From Pyropia haitanensis (lineage: Eukaryota; Rhodophyta; Bangiophyceae; Bangiales; Bangiaceae): a stretch of DNA of 64,000 nucleotides. Of this stretch, positions 21,608 to 33,026 are shown piece by piece; the first letter of the stretch is position 1; the number at the start of each line of letters is the position of its first letter. The position numbers were made by a program, and so were the translations under genes. The stretch is from NCBI GenBank assembly GCA_008729055.1, contig SDUX01000002.1, forward strand, positions 124,001-188,000, in the 5' to 3' direction. The notes beneath the pieces were generated by a model that made no database searches, had not been told where the DNA came from, and was given only the letters and a program-made list of their open reading frames with translations.

Positions 21608-23506
21608 TCAGCAGCCACCCCCCCCCCCGCATCCGCCCCCTCCGCCACCCCCCCCCCCCCCACATCCACCCCCTCCACCTCCCCCTCCGCACCCGCCCCC
21701 CCCCCGCACCCGCCCCCCCCCCCCACCCCCCGCCCCCCCCCCAACCGTCACACGCTCCCCCCCCATATCCCCCCGCATATCCCCCGTCATACCCCCCCCC
21801 ATACGACGCCCCCCCCCCCCATACGCCGTCGAGCTCGTCAGCAGGTACGACGCGGACGCCCCCCCCACCGTGGCGGGCCGGCCGAGCGCGCGCGCCACCG
21901 CCGGCGGGTCGCCCACCCGCCACACCGCGCCTGCGGCGTACAGGCCCGGCCAGCCGCCGCCGGGCACAGCGGCGGGGCCGACGCGCCGCCGCCACGCGGC
22001 GGCGGTCGCGACCGCAAGGTCCCGCGCGTCGCGGGCGGCATCGAGCGCGTCGCCGCGGCGGGTGGCGCCGGCGGCGACGACGGCGTTGGTGGCCTCGGCG
22101 GTCACCTCCTCCAGCAGCGCCTCCTTGTCTGCGATGGACGCGACGCGGATCGCCCCCCGTGGCCAGTGGCCGGCGCGGCGGCCACGCGCGGCGGCCGCCG
22201 CGGCCGCCTCATCCGCCGAGTATTGGCGCGCCAGCGGGTTGGTGCCGTGCGCCGCCGCCGCTGCCGCCGCGGCGGGGCGGGGCTTGCCTAGCGGCGGCGG
22301 CGGCTGGTACGGGTGGTCTGGGTAGGCGGCGGCCCAGGCGGCGGCCGTCGCGGCGCGGCCGGTGGCGAGCCGCCTCCCCGGCGTCGCGTCGTCATCGACC
22401 GTGTGGGCGAGGGCGTGGCCGACCACCGCGGTCGTGTCCCGCGCGTACGCCGCCGTCGACGCCAGGTGCGCGTGCCACACCAGGTCCATGTCTGGGGTGG
22501 GGACGAGGAAGGTGTCGCGCCCGCGGGGGCCCGCCGCCAGCTCCAGGTACCGCACGTAGCGGGCCGTCGCGGTGACCACGGCGGCCGGGTCGTCCCAGCC
22601 GGGGGCGACCAGGTGGCCCGTAAACAGTCGCTGCGATTCCGCCACCGCCTGCAGCGCCGCCACCCGCGGGCGGGGGGCCCAGCGGAGCCGCGGCTCCGCC
22701 TTGAACGGTACGCCGCTGCCGTCCCCCGTCATCCCGCGCAGACCAGTCACGACGTCGGTGCCCGCTAGCGGCGGCCACAGGTAGGCCGGGAGGTACTCCC
22801 TGTGCAGCCGCCGCAGCAGCCGCCGGTGCCGAAAGTGGACGCACAGCGCCCCGAGACAGCCGGGCAGCACCGCGGGGGGCGTCTCCAAGACCTGTGCGGC
22901 GGTGGCAAAGACGACCCACTGCAGGCGCGCCGTGACCACTGGCGCGGTCGTCGCGTTGCCCACCCACCCGTGCGCGGTGGCGGACGCCGAGGCGAGGGTC
23001 TCGGACGCGCCCACCGGCAGCGCCACCCCGTACGTCGCCACGCAGTCCGCTTCGTACGCGGCAGTATCGAGCCGCGCCAGCGCCCACACAAACGCCACGT
23101 CGAGCGGGGGGATGGGCGGCACGACGGCGACCCCCCCCGACTCGGGGGACAGCGCCGTCCACGGCGCTCGCTCCTCCGCACTCAACCGCCGCCCCCGCTC
23201 GGCCACCGTCCGCAGGGCGGTGTGGAGCGTGCTGCGGGCGGCGTCGGTGGCGGCCGCGACCAGCGCGTCGGCTGCCGCGGCGGGGGCGCCGGCCAGGGAG
23301 ATGACACCCGTGGCCGCCAAGTGCGCGGCGTACATGGGAAGGAAGACGTGCTGGTAGCGGAAGAGGGCAGCCTCCAGGCCGGTGCCCGTCCATATGCTTC
23401 CAGACGTCCCATCGATGCGCAGCAGAAGGGTGCGGAGGGCGGCAGCGGCTTCGGGGAGGCCCGCCGCCCAGGGTGGGAGGGGATCGGGGGCAGAGGGGGC
23501 TTCCAT
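21608..23506 (-). CDS. GRDP-type protein (DUF1399, glycine-rich domain-containing)
   Basis: This is an intact 632-residue frame with good start context (GCCATGGAA). It has the two repeated halves typical of the plant and fungal GRDP/DUF1399 family: IPPLDVAFVWALARLDTAAY with ADCVATYG near residues 130-160, and VPTPDMDLVWHAHLASTAAY with RDTTAVVGHALAHTVDD near 325-365. The family consensus DxxWVWHxHxLxPxxY is partly degraded in the first half, where WHCHR is replaced by WALAR. The C-terminus is a Gly/Cys tail of poly-Gly blocks separated by single Cys, also a family trait. GRDP proteins have been linked to stress and developmental responses in plants; the biochemical activity is unknown. The YGGGGRRMGGGMTGDMRGDM stretch before the tail is a short Met/Gly repeat. 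The C-rich runs that encode the tail could hide further length errors near the stop. Confidence 0.8.
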   Translation of the reverse strand: MEAPSAPDPLPPWAAGLPEAAAALRTLLLRIDGTSGSIWTGTGLEAALFRYQHVFLPMYAAHLAATGVISLAGAPAAAADALVAAATDAARSTLHTALRTVAERGRRLSAEERAPWTALSPESGGVAVVPPIPPLDVAFVWALARLDTAAYEADCVATYGVALPVGASETLASASATAHGWVGNATTAPVVTARLQWVVFATAAQVLETPPAVLPGCLGALCVHFRHRRLLRRLHREYLPAYLWPPLAGTDVVTGLRGMTGDGSGVPFKAEPRLRWAPRPRVAALQAVAESQRLFTGHLVAPGWDDPAAVVTATARYVRYLELAAGPRGRDTFLVPTPDMDLVWHAHLASTAAYARDTTAVVGHALAHTVDDDATPGRRLATGRAATAAAWAAAYPDHPYQPPPPLGKPRPAAAAAAAAHGTNPLARQYSADEAAAAAAARGRRAGHWPRGAIRVASIADKEALLEEVTAEATNAVVAAGATRRGDALDAARDARDLAVATAAAWRRRVGPAAVPGGGWPGLYAAGAVWRVGDPPAVARALGRPATVGGASASYLLTSSTAYGGGGRRMGGGMTGDMRGDMGGERVTVGGGAGGGGGGRVRGGGGCGGGGGGGGCGGGGGGGGGGCGGGGGC

Positions 23507-25812
23507 GGCTGTCGGAAGGGGGGGTGGGGGTGCGGCGGCGTGATGGGTGTGAAAGAGGAGGGCTAGGGACGTCCGGGGATGGCGCTCGACCGGATATCTC
23601 GTCTGCAGCCGCAGGGAACAGGCGGGGGGACGGCAAACGAGGCAGCTGGCGAGTTGCTACAGCAGAGGCGGTGGGGAAGACGGCAACGGGGCGCGAGGAC
23701 GGGAGGGGGCACGGCGGCATGCAGCAAGCGGTCCGGAGGGGGCCACTCAAGCTGAAATAGCGCGGCCGGAGCGACAGGCGGGGGCGAGGGTCGAGGGATG
23801 ACCGGGCGCCCGCGGCGGCGTCGTCGGCAGGCGGGGGCCGCCCGATGGCGGGGGGGGCGGGAGGAGGCGCGGCAGGGACGGCTGCGGCGGCGCGCCAGTG
23901 CGCACGAGGCGTGCCTCGCGCGCGAGGGGCGCCCCGCCGCGCGCGCGAGGACTCTGCTGGCGTGCCTCTTGGCGCGTGCCGGGCGGTGTCGGGCCAGCCG
24001 TGACGGGGAAACGGTGACGAGGAAAACGGGCGCTACTGGGGGATGGCCGGAAGAGTGGTATCGTGTTTGAAATCGTGTTCTTGGTGCTGCACTTGGGCCT
24101 GCGGGAGACCGCGCAGTGGGGCCTAGTCGCTAGACCGTGTACCTTGCGCGAGGCCAAATTCGTGTTTTGGGCCTGCCTGGACGTATTGTACGCGACCCTG
24201 TTCGCCGGACACGGGGCCCGGAAACCATGCACCACGCGCGACAATTTCCCCCTTGGAAATGCTACGCTGGTAGCATGCCGTTGCAGACTTTCACGAGAAG
24301 TGCACCCGGTGCTCGTGCACTCTTGCATAAAGCCTGCACCGATAGTGCACGTTCCATGCACTGAGCGAGCATAGATATTCTGCAACACACGGGGAAGAAA
24401 GCGGCTCGGCTGCTGAAGCGTACGTACGCGTGCCTCTGAGCACGCATCGAATATGGAGCTCGCCTCCTGCTGGAAACAGAGGACTCTTTCGTACAGAACA
24501 CGAGCAGATGCAGAGGTGCGCATGCAGATTTCGTGCATGGCACTGTCACTGCGATCTGGGGCGCTGACTGCCACGTTGCACACATAAGTGCAGCAGTCGA
24601 ACAGACCAGAACAGGTCAAATCGGCCCATTCTAAGGTACAGAGTTTTTGCCCGCGCTGCGCGGCCCCCACTCGAGAGGTTTGCTCACGGCAGTCTAGGAG
24701 AGACAGACTGAAGAGGGTACAGCGTGTCCTTGTCGCCGCCGCTGGACATGAGCTCTCCCCGTGTCATGGGGGTCAGATGGCGGGTGCAGTACTCATGCGG
24801 ACATTGTACCCCTCGTCCTCGTCCGCTTGGACGCCCTCTGCGACGGCGACTGGCTACTCCGGGCACACAGCGGTCGCGTCTGACGTTTGACTCAGGACAG
24901 AGGATGGACGTCCCGGGTATAGTGGGCGCGGCAAGTCACGTCCACTGCTGTTTGGGGTCAATGGGGAAGGTGAGTCTCCGCCGCCGGAGGGTGGCGCTAA
25001 GTGCATCGCGCTTGGGTGCACGGATGAGGGGCTGCAAGCCGGGCCCGTGGGAGGGCGCGAGGGTGAAGGACCGTGCCGGGCGTCGGCCAGCGCCCCCCTT
25101 CGCACAATCACTCCGACAACAACACAACCAGACACAATGCCTGCAGCCCCTTGGGGCCGGCTGCAGATACCCCGCGCGGGCGCAGCGGCACGCCCGAGGT
25201 CGACCGCGCTGGCGCCAACGCCCACGCTGCCTCGCGCCGAGCACTCGCCTCCGGATCTGCGGGAGCCATCCACAGTCGCCCACCGGCGGCGTCCGGTCTC
25301 CCGTCCCATGGCCCCTCTTCCCTCTGCCTGCCCTTGCTTTGCTTAGGCACCCCCCCCACCTGCCCCCCTTCTCCCCCACCTCGGTAACAGCGTCATGACC
25401 TTCTCCCTCTCCTACACTGTGCTCTGCGGAGTCCGGGCCCAGCGTCCGTGACGGGGCGACTGAGAGGGCGGCGCCTACAGGGTTGTCCCGTGGTGGCTCG
25501 CCACCATCTGCGGCGGTGCCGCTGTGGCAGCTCAAGAAGCTACGCAGGCGCCAGACGGACCACTGGGACGTGAGGAAAGCTTTGGCCCCGTGACGATGTC
25601 GTAGCCATTGTCACTGCCGGGCGGGAGGCCGACTGACAGGGACGCGCATAGGACGTCGCACCAGCGAGAAAGCATATCCCACTGAGGGTCCTTGTTGCTC
25701 CCCACCTGGTAGGTCTCTCCAGGACAAGAGACGAGGGCAAGAAACACTTCTTGCCTAGCCAAGAGAGAAAGGCCCAACTGAAGCAACGGCTCGGGACTGT
25801 GCCAACATCTGT
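23507..25812. other. intergenic, about 2.3 kb, less G+C-rich
   Basis: This lies between two minus-strand genes. It is clearly less G+C-rich than the coding blocks. A minus-strand frame at 23747-24670 is open for 307 codons but has Cys/Arg/Ser composition without any recognisable domain, and plus-strand frames are no better. Several GTGCA/TGCAC motifs cluster at 24295-24365. No gene is supported. Confidence 0.5.
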
Positions 25813-27606
25813 TCACGGGACACCCCCGGCCGCCGACCCGCCCCCCGCCCGTGCCGCCGCCCTCGCAATGTGGACGCCCAGTTCGTCCCGCTGGCGCGCC
25901 AGCCCCCGCGGCACCGTGTCGTACACGTCCTCAAACAAGTCCTCCCACCCCGGCCGGGGCAGCGCCTCGGCCGCCGCGAGCGCGGCCACCACCTCCGCGC
26001 GCACCGCGGCGCGCCAGGCGCCCTCCTCCGACGCGCCCATCCACCACCCCCGCCGGCGGAGCAGTGCCCGCAGGCGGGCCACCGGGTCGGCACGCTCAAT
26101 GTACGCGTCCCGCTCGCCGTCGCGGCGGTAGCGCGACGCGTCGTCCGACGTGCTGTGCGCATTTTGGCGGTACGCGAGGAGCTCCACGAGGAAGGGGCGG
26201 CAGGTGGTCGCGACCGCCGCGCGGGCGGCGGCCACCCCAGACAGCACCGCCAGCAGGTCCGACCCGTCGATGCGGGCGGCGGGCATGCCATAACCGGGCC
26301 CCCGGCCGGCAATCCCGTCGCCTGCGTACTGCTCCGACGCGGGGGTGCTGATGGCGTAGCCATTGTTGCGGCAGAGGAAGAGGGTGGGCGCACCGAGGAC
26401 GGGCGCAAAGTTAAACGCCGCGTGCGCGTCGCCCTCGGAGGAGGCACCGTCGCCAAAGAAGCAGGCGGCAATCGTGGGAACGGCCTCTGCTGCCGCCACG
26501 GGCGGGGCGGACTTGCCACCGCTGCCGCGAACGCTGCCGCCGCCGCCACTGCCGCCGCCGTCTGCCTCGCGAGTCGCCTTGGCGGCTGCCAGCCGGTGGC
26601 GAAGCTTGAGCGCGTACGCAACCCCCACCGCCTGGGGCATTTGGGTGGCGAGCGTCGACGAGATGGTGTGGAAGTGGTGCGCCACCGAGCCGTAGTGGAT
26701 GGGCATTTGGCGGCCCTTGCAGCTGCCCTTGACGTTGCCTACGCACTGGTTGACAAACTCCGCCAACCCCCACCCGCGGTGCAGCAGCACTCCGTGCTCC
26801 CGGTACTGGGCGAGCACCTCGTCGTCGGGGCGGAGGGCGGCGGCCGCGCCAATGACCGCAGCCTCCTCCCCCGCAGTACTCATCATAAACGACACCCGCC
26901 CCTGCCGCTGCGCGCTGGTGAGCACCGCGTCCATCTCGCGGAGGCGGAGCATAGTGCGGAAGAGGTCCTCAAGGCGGGGGCGGCCGCCGAGGGCGGCCAG
27001 GATCGCCTCCTCCCCGACGCCCTCCCCGGCCGCCCCCGTCGCGTCCGCCACAAAGTCGCCGCGGGCGTCCACCAGGCGGTACGCAGGGATGGGCAGCGGG
27101 GCGGGGCCTTGGGCGGGCGTCGCCACCCAGCGCGGGGTGAACTTGGTAAACGCGTGCTGCGCCGACGGGTGGTGGATGACGCGCGGGGGGGGGTGGTGGA
27201 GGTAGTCCCCCATGGGGGTGGTGGTCCTCCCGGGGGGGGAGGGGGCGACGGCGGCCTTGTCCCGGGTCAGCCCGCCGCCAATACCCGTCGACGCTGCGGC
27301 CGCCGCCGCCTCGGCCACGGACGGTGCTGACCGCGGCCGGCGGCGTGTGGCAGGGGTGGCGGCAGAGAGGAAGCGCGGGCCGGGCGTCCCCGTCGCGGCC
27401 GCCGGCACTCGCGCCGCCACCCGCGCCGGGACGCCCACACCCGCCGCGCCCGGCGCGCGGCCCGCCATCGCTGCCGGCGCGGGCGGCCCGCCGACGCCGC
27501 GGGCCGCCGCTGCGGGCACGCGCCACGGGCACGACGCGCCCCCGCGGGCCACCCCCCGTGCCGCCCCCGCCGCCGTCATGACCGTCACGGCCGTCACGGC
27601 CGCCAT
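25813..27606 (-). CDS. BCKDHA: branched-chain 2-oxoacid dehydrogenase E1 component, alpha subunit
   Basis: This is the thiamin-diphosphate-binding half of the mitochondrial branched-chain keto acid decarboxylase (E1), acting in leucine, isoleucine and valine breakdown. An unbroken frame gives 597 residues with the start at 27606 (MAAVTAVTVMTAAGAARGVA), a presequence-like leader of about 130 residues. Family blocks are AQYREHGVLLHRGWGLAEFV, NQCVGNVKGSCKGRQMPIHY, TISSTLATQMPQAVGVAYAL, FGDGASSEGDAHAAFNF followed by CRNNGYAIS (the GDG...NN diphosphate-Mg motif), SDGIAGRG-like AGDGIAGRGPGYGMPAARID, and the phosphorylation loop AHSTSDDASRYR with its conserved Ser residues. The ending DVYDTVPRGLARQ matches DVYDxxPxxL. 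These features separate it from pyruvate dehydrogenase E1 alpha. A Gly/Ser-rich insertion (GGGSGGGGSVRGSGG) lies before the GDG motif. The E1 beta subunit gene is not in the window. Confidence 0.93.
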   Translation of the reverse strand: MAAVTAVTVMTAAGAARGVARGGASCPWRVPAAAARGVGGPPAPAAMAGRAPGAAGVGVPARVAARVPAAATGTPGPRFLSAATPATRRRPRSAPSVAEAAAAAASTGIGGGLTRDKAAVAPSPPGRTTTPMGDYLHHPPPRVIHHPSAQHAFTKFTPRWVATPAQGPAPLPIPAYRLVDARGDFVADATGAAGEGVGEEAILAALGGRPRLEDLFRTMLRLREMDAVLTSAQRQGRVSFMMSTAGEEAAVIGAAAALRPDDEVLAQYREHGVLLHRGWGLAEFVNQCVGNVKGSCKGRQMPIHYGSVAHHFHTISSTLATQMPQAVGVAYALKLRHRLAAAKATREADGGGSGGGGSVRGSGGKSAPPVAAAEAVPTIAACFFGDGASSEGDAHAAFNFAPVLGAPTLFLCRNNGYAISTPASEQYAGDGIAGRGPGYGMPAARIDGSDLLAVLSGVAAARAAVATTCRPFLVELLAYRQNAHSTSDDASRYRRDGERDAYIERADPVARLRALLRRRGWWMGASEEGAWRAAVRAEVVAALAAAEALPRPGWEDLFEDVYDTVPRGLARQRDELGVHIARAAARAGGGSAAGGVP

Positions 27607-28469
27607 CCCGGGGCGGAGAAGAAGAGCGTGGGGGGGGGGGAGCGCGCGGCAGATGCGGCGGGGGGTGGCCACAGGGGTGCGGGCCGCGACACGAGCGCCA
27701 CCGGCACCAGGGACGGAAAGCGGCCTGCAGCGACGCTTGGACGCGCCCCCCGTCTGGCGGGCAGCGACCGCCGGCAAACGGGGGGACAGATCGGGGGGGG
27801 GCGGTCGGCGAGGCGGGGTTGCCCGTGTCAGCGGCGCGCCACAAGCGGGCGGCGCTCCGCAGGGGCGTCCCAACCGCGACCGCCCCAGCATGTAGACGGC
27901 GGCATGGTGGGGTGGGGTGTGCCACCAGGTACGCGGCGCCCGCGAGCAAGTAGGCCCTGGTGCTCTGGCAGCGGGGTCCTGCCCAGCGTCGTGGTGACGG
28001 TGGTTGTGGCGCTCTGGGGCAAGCGCGACCGAGGCAGCCGAAGGACGTGAGTGGAAGATGGCCACGCTCCACACAGTGTAGTTGAATTGAGCTCATGGAT
28101 CATGCATGGTCACCGAAAGAAAAATGATCCTGAAGTCCAGCCGCTCTTCAACAAACCAATTCGAGCCTACCTCCTCTCTCCACACACGCATGATGGACAA
28201 GGAAGGAGAAGAGCTGTGCAGACACCTATCGATACCAGACCTCACGCAACGGTACACACACACGTGCGCACACACCCAAAAGCACCCCTACAAAGAACTA
28301 ACAACAGAGTATACCCCAAGACCGGCCCCGAGTGCGTCCCCGCATCAGCTGGCCGACAAGGCCACGCGCTCGTCCCTTGCCCCCCCCCGTACAGGTCACC
28401 AGCAGCCACGCTCGCCGCCGTGACCGCAGACCCCCTTCCCGCCCCCGCTCCTCAGCGCGCCGCCAGTGC
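27607..28469. other. intergenic, upstream of the BCKDHA gene
   Basis: This holds the promoter region of the minus-strand dehydrogenase gene and the 3' flank of the Cys-Pro-Pro gene. A lower-G+C stretch (28060-28330) has CA/CACACA simple repeats near 28253-28275. No gene is seen. Confidence 0.55.
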
Positions 28470-29071
28470 CTAGCAGCAGCACGACCGGCGGGACCCCCCC
28501 CCCCCCCACACGAGCAAGAGCAGCTGCTCACCGACGGGCACACGCACGACGCCGGCACACACACGCAGCACACGCACGCCACCGGCGGCGGGCACGGCTC
28601 GCACACGGGCGGGCACGGCGGGCACGGCGCGGCCGGCGGGCACGGCGGGGGCCCCGGCGGGCACGGCGGGCACGGCGCGGCCGGCGGGCACGGCGGGGGC
28701 CCCGGCGGGCACGGCGGGCACGGCGGCGCCGGCGGGCACGGCGGCGGGCCCGGCGGGCACGGCGCCGCCGGCGGCGCCGGCGGGCACGGCGGCGGGCCCG
28801 GCGGGCACGGCGCACGCGGCGGCGCCGGCGGGCACGGCGGCGGGCCGGGTGGGCACGGCGGGCACGGCGGGGCGGGCGGGCACGGCGGCGCGCGGGGCGG
28901 GCACGGCGGGCAGGGCGCCGCGGGGGGGCACGCCGCCACGCGGGGCGGGCACGGCGGGCAGGGCGCGCACGTGGGCGGGCACACGGGCGCCCGCCGCGCG
29001 TGCGTCGGCGGGCAGGGGGGGCACGTCGGCACGCACACGGGCGCGCAGACGGTGCGGGTGCGGCCGCCCAT
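28470..29071 (-). CDS. cysteine-proline-proline (CPP) repeat protein, unknown function
   Basis: I do not recognise a family. The start at 29071 has context CCACCATGGGC. The first residues MGGRTRTVCAPVCVPTCPPC run into about 130 residues of CPP units (CPPCPPGPPPCPPAAP and variants), then a Cys-rich end, ACVCCVCVPASCVCPSVSSC, SCSC and poly-Gly. One added base in the 14-base run at 28494-28507 joins this to SRRSCCC and a stop. With it the gene is 603 nt and 200 residues, with several dozen Cys. The repeat is also open on the plus strand as GGH repeats (GGHGGHGAAGGHGGGPGGHG). The minus strand is preferred because Cys-rich sequence continues outside the repeat on both sides, the start context is good, and the junction fits the window-wide pattern. 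No signal peptide is seen. The composition suggests disulfide- or metal-rich structural material; that is inference. Confidence 0.45.
28600..29060. repeat. GGGCACGGC minisatellite
   Basis: Imperfect tandem repeats are built on the 9-mer GGCGGGCAC, with higher-order units of about 51 bases near 28618-28720. The period is a multiple of three throughout, so the frame is kept on both strands, which is typical of a repeat under coding constraint. Confidence 0.8.
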
Positions 29072-31837
29072 GGTGGGGGAGGACGGGGCGCGCGGGTGTA
29101 TAGAGCCGGCCGACCAAGAAGAGGGGCGGGAAGTAGCCGGCGGCGGCGAGGGCGGGGGAGAAGAAGGGGGCGGGCCGACCCGCAGACGAGGGGCACCTAC
29201 GACAGCACCGGACGAGGGAGGCGGGTCACCTTTGCGGAAGACGCGGCAGTGGGGCGGGCCCAGTGGGCGGGCGGGAACGGACCGACCGGCGTGCGAGAGG
29301 GGGTCGGCGGGCCTTTGCCACGGACGCCTACCGCCGCCACCGGCCGCAGGGGACTTGTCCGCACCCTTGACCGGCCAGGGACGACACCGACGCCGCCTGC
29401 CCACCGTGGAGTCGTCGGAAACGCGCAGCAGGAAAGGCGGTGGTCGCTTGTCGCGGCACGGGCGGGTGCGCGTCGTGCAGCGGCGGGAAGCAGAGGATGG
29501 GAAGGAGGACACGGACGCGCTCGACAGGGGCGCGCACCGGTTGGACGAGGGGGGGGAGCAGCAGCAGAGACCCCGCCGCGGGTGTCCCTACCCGCGGGGC
29601 ACGTTGCGTAGCGGCCCAAAGCGGCGCGGGTGCCCGTCCCAGCGGGGGTCCGACCAAGACGCGCAAGGGAGGATGGAGAGGGGGCCACGCGGGTGCACCG
29701 CAAGCACCGCGGACGGCGGGGTGGGGAGGTGGGGAAGGGGGGGGGGGGGTGCCACACCGTGCGGACGGGTAGCAGCCACGGCGGCTGCGCACGACCATGA
29801 GGACCGCGGGTGCGGCGGCAACGGCGGCGCCCGCGGGCCCTCTTGTACTGCCCGCGCCGCGCCGCCCGTCGCGCCCGTGCCCGTCCCCGCGCCCGCGGCC
29901 GCGCCCACGCGCCGCGCCCGCCGGGGAGTGTGCGTGACGGCGGTGGCGGGCCGCGGCCGCGGCGGCGGCCGCCAGGTGGACCCCGCCCGCCCGTAGCGCC
30001 CACGCGGGACGCGGGCGGCGGCGGCGGAGGGCGGCGCGCCGGGGACGCTGGCACGGGCCAGGGGGCGTGACAGCGGGGGCGCCCGCGGGCGCAGCTGGCG
30101 CCAACGGGAACCCCCGCCGCCGACGCGTCCCCCTGCAGTGTCTTCCGCTTCCCCCCCCCCCCCCCCCCCCCAAGCCGGTGTCCCACGCTGCTCCCACACA
30201 CCATATCCGCCGCGCCCCCCCCCCTCCCCCTCAGCGGAACGCAGCAAGCGGCGGTGACGACGGCGGGCGGCGGACCACGTCCCCGCCGCGCACGCGGGAG
30301 TGGGCGCGACCACGCGCGGGCTGGCGGCAGGGGGGGGGGCGTCCAAGCGGCGGCGCGTGCACGCGGACGCCCTCCCCCTCCCGGTGGGGGTGGTGGTCAC
30401 GGCGGCGGCGGCGGCGGACCACCTGGCGTGAGGGGCAGAACGGGGGGGAACGTCGGCCGCAGGAGGGGGGAAACGGCAAGGAGGGCAAAAAGGGCGGGAG
30501 GGACAGGCGCAGCGCGGGCCGCGCGGCGCGCGCGCCGCGCGCGCCGCGCCGCCGCCACCGCGGGCGGGGGGTGGCGGCGGCCGCGGCGGCGGGCGAGAGC
30601 CGCTTGGCAGCGGGCCGTGCGTGGCGAGCCCGACGGATCCCCGCTGGCCAACCCGATTGGTCCGTGCGGGCGGCCGGGTAGCGCCCGCCGCTTGGCGGCT
30701 ACCCCCTCCCTTGATCCACGTCATCTGGGCGGCGTGTAGAGAGCGATGCGCATCGATGATCGCCGCGGGCGGGCGCGCCCGAAACCGGCCAGGCGCGGCC
30801 GCCACCTTGCAGGTGGGCGGGGGCGGTGGCGGGTGTGGAGCGGCAGCGGGTAGGTGACCGCTACGCATGGCCACCACGCCCACAGCCGCCCGCAACGGGG
30901 ACACGCCAAAACGGCGGGGGGGGGGCGGTCCGACCACCACCGCCAGTCCCGCTGGGGGTTGGACGGACCCGTGCGGAGCCCGCCGCCGCCACGTTGGCGC
31001 GGTGGCGGCGGGGAGCGGCCGCGTCAGCCGCCGCGGGGCGGCGCGTCTCTGGGGGTGGTGGCCGCCCGGTCGGTGGCGCCGCGGCCCGTCGGCGGCAGAG
31101 GCGGCGGCGGCGGTGCCGCCGCGGGCACCGTGTGGACGGCGGCGACCACTGGCAGGGGTGAGGGAGCGGCGGAGGGGGCGGCGGCGGTCGCCCCCTTGAC
31201 GACGCGACCCGTCGGCGCGCCGCCGTCAATAGACCGTCCTCATCCTGGGGGCGGGCGCGCACGCGTGGCGCCGCTGGTGCCGCGACGCTGCCCGCACCAA
31301 AGGGTCGGCGGGAGGGGGGGGGGGGGGAAGGAGGGCGGGAGGTCGGACGTGGGGAAGCGGCGGTCGTTCCCACACCGCGTCGCACTGCCCGCGTGGGGCC
31401 GCCCACCGCCGGGTGCGCCACCGGGCGGAGCGTCGCCCCCACAGGGGTGCGCGGCGTTGACACGTCCCGCCGCCCCGCGCTCGCCCCTCTGCGCGGACGC
31501 GCCGCACCGGCGGGGCACCACCCCTTTACCCCCCCCCCCTCTGCGGCAGAGATGGCCGAGCTGCCGCCGGCCGACCCGCCGCACGACTGGCGTTGCCGCC
31601 CACCAAGAGGCGCGCCGCCGTGCCGCCGTGCCGCTACAGCGGCTGGCCATGGCCGCGCGGTGCACGCCTCCCGACACCCCCGCAACACCCTTCGCCTCCT
31701 CACCGCCGGCGCCACACGGCGCGGAGCGGGGCGGACCCACAGCACGGAAGCAGACAAAAAAAAAAAAACCCACAAGACTCGTCGACCCGTTCCGCGAAAG
31801 CAGGCGACGCCCGCCACGGTCCTGGCAAAGGGGCGGG
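29072..31837. other. intergenic, about 2.8 kb, no supported gene
   Basis: Long frames are open on both strands but all are Arg/Pro/Gly/Ala-rich and none holds a domain. They include part of a very long plus-strand frame that starts at 30854 only because stops are rare at this G+C content. A poly-A run (12 A) lies at 31747-31758 and a C20 run near 30152-30171. An undetected unusual gene cannot be excluded. Confidence 0.45.
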
Positions 31838-32991
31838 TCACGGCGGCGGCAGCAGCGGCGGCGGCGGCGGCGGAGGCGGCGGCACGCTGGCGCCCCCCCC
31901 CCCCTCCCCCTCACCAGCCCCCCCCCCCGCCGTCGCGGCCGCGTCGGCCGCCGCGCGCAGGCGCCGCACCAGCGCCACGCCCGCGTCGGCGGGCACGCGG
32001 GCGGGCCCCGCGGCGGCCGCCGCGGCGGCGGCCGCCGCGTCCCGCGCGGCGGCGTAGGCGGCGATCGCCGCCGCCACGGCCGCGACGCTGCCGCCGGCCG
32101 CCGCAGGCGGGGTGGCCACGGCGGCAGCGCCGCCGCCGCTGTCGGCGGGGGGGACAGCCGCCGCCGCGGTGGCGGCGGCGGTGGGGGCGGCGGCGGCGGT
32201 GGGGGCGGCGGCGGCGGCGGTGGCGGCGGCGGCGGCGGCGGCGGCGGTGGGCCGCGCGGGGTGGGGCGGGCGGCCGCTGGCGGGCGCCGCCGCCGGCGGC
32301 GGGCCTGCGGGGCCCCACACGCGCTCCCGCGCGGCGGCGGCGGCCTCGGCGAGCGCCCCCTCCACCGCCGCCACCGTTGCGTCGTCGGGGGCGGGCGACG
32401 CGGCGGCGGCGGCGGCGGCGGCCGCCGCCGCCGCCGTCGTGGTCCCCACCGTCGACCGCCGCGGCGGGCGCCGCGCGTCCCCCCCCACGACGGCCGCGTC
32501 GGCCGCGACGACGGCCGCCCACCAGCGGCGCTCCTCAGCCGCGACGGGCGCGCCCCAGGCGGCGGCCAGGCGCGCCTCAGCGTCCGCGTCCCCCCCCCCC
32601 GCCCCCCCCCCCCCCGGCCGTCGGCGGCGGCCCACCAGCGCCCCCCCCCCGCAGCAGCCGCGAGCCACGCCCGCCCGGCACCGCGGTGGCCGCCACCGCC
32701 GGCACCGCCGCGGCGGCGTGGCCGCCCGCCGCGACGGGCGCCCACGCGGCGGCGCGGCCGAGCGCCGCGACCGCCGCCGCCGCGTCGGCGCCGACGCGGC
32801 CGCCCACCGCGGCGGCCGCGGCGGCCGCCGCGCTCCCGACAGAGGCGGCGGGGGGGGCGCCGCCGACGAGCGCCGCCACCGCCGCCTCCTCCCCTGGCAG
32901 CAGCCGGATGCGGACGGGGGGGGGGGGGGCGCCGCGCGCGGCGGGGGGTGCGCCGCCGTCCCCCCCGCCGCGGTGGCCACCACCCCCGCCC

Positions 32992-33026
<35 letters not shown>

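Noticed and set aside
23747..24670. A 307-codon minus-strand frame in lower-G+C DNA
   Set aside because: The composition is Ser/Arg/Cys-heavy with no domain, signal peptide or repeats, and no similar frame is recognisable; chance openness is the simpler reading.
28600..29060. CRISPR-like array of short repeats
   Set aside because: The units are continuous 9-mers without unique spacers, and the organism is a eukaryote. It is a coding minisatellite.
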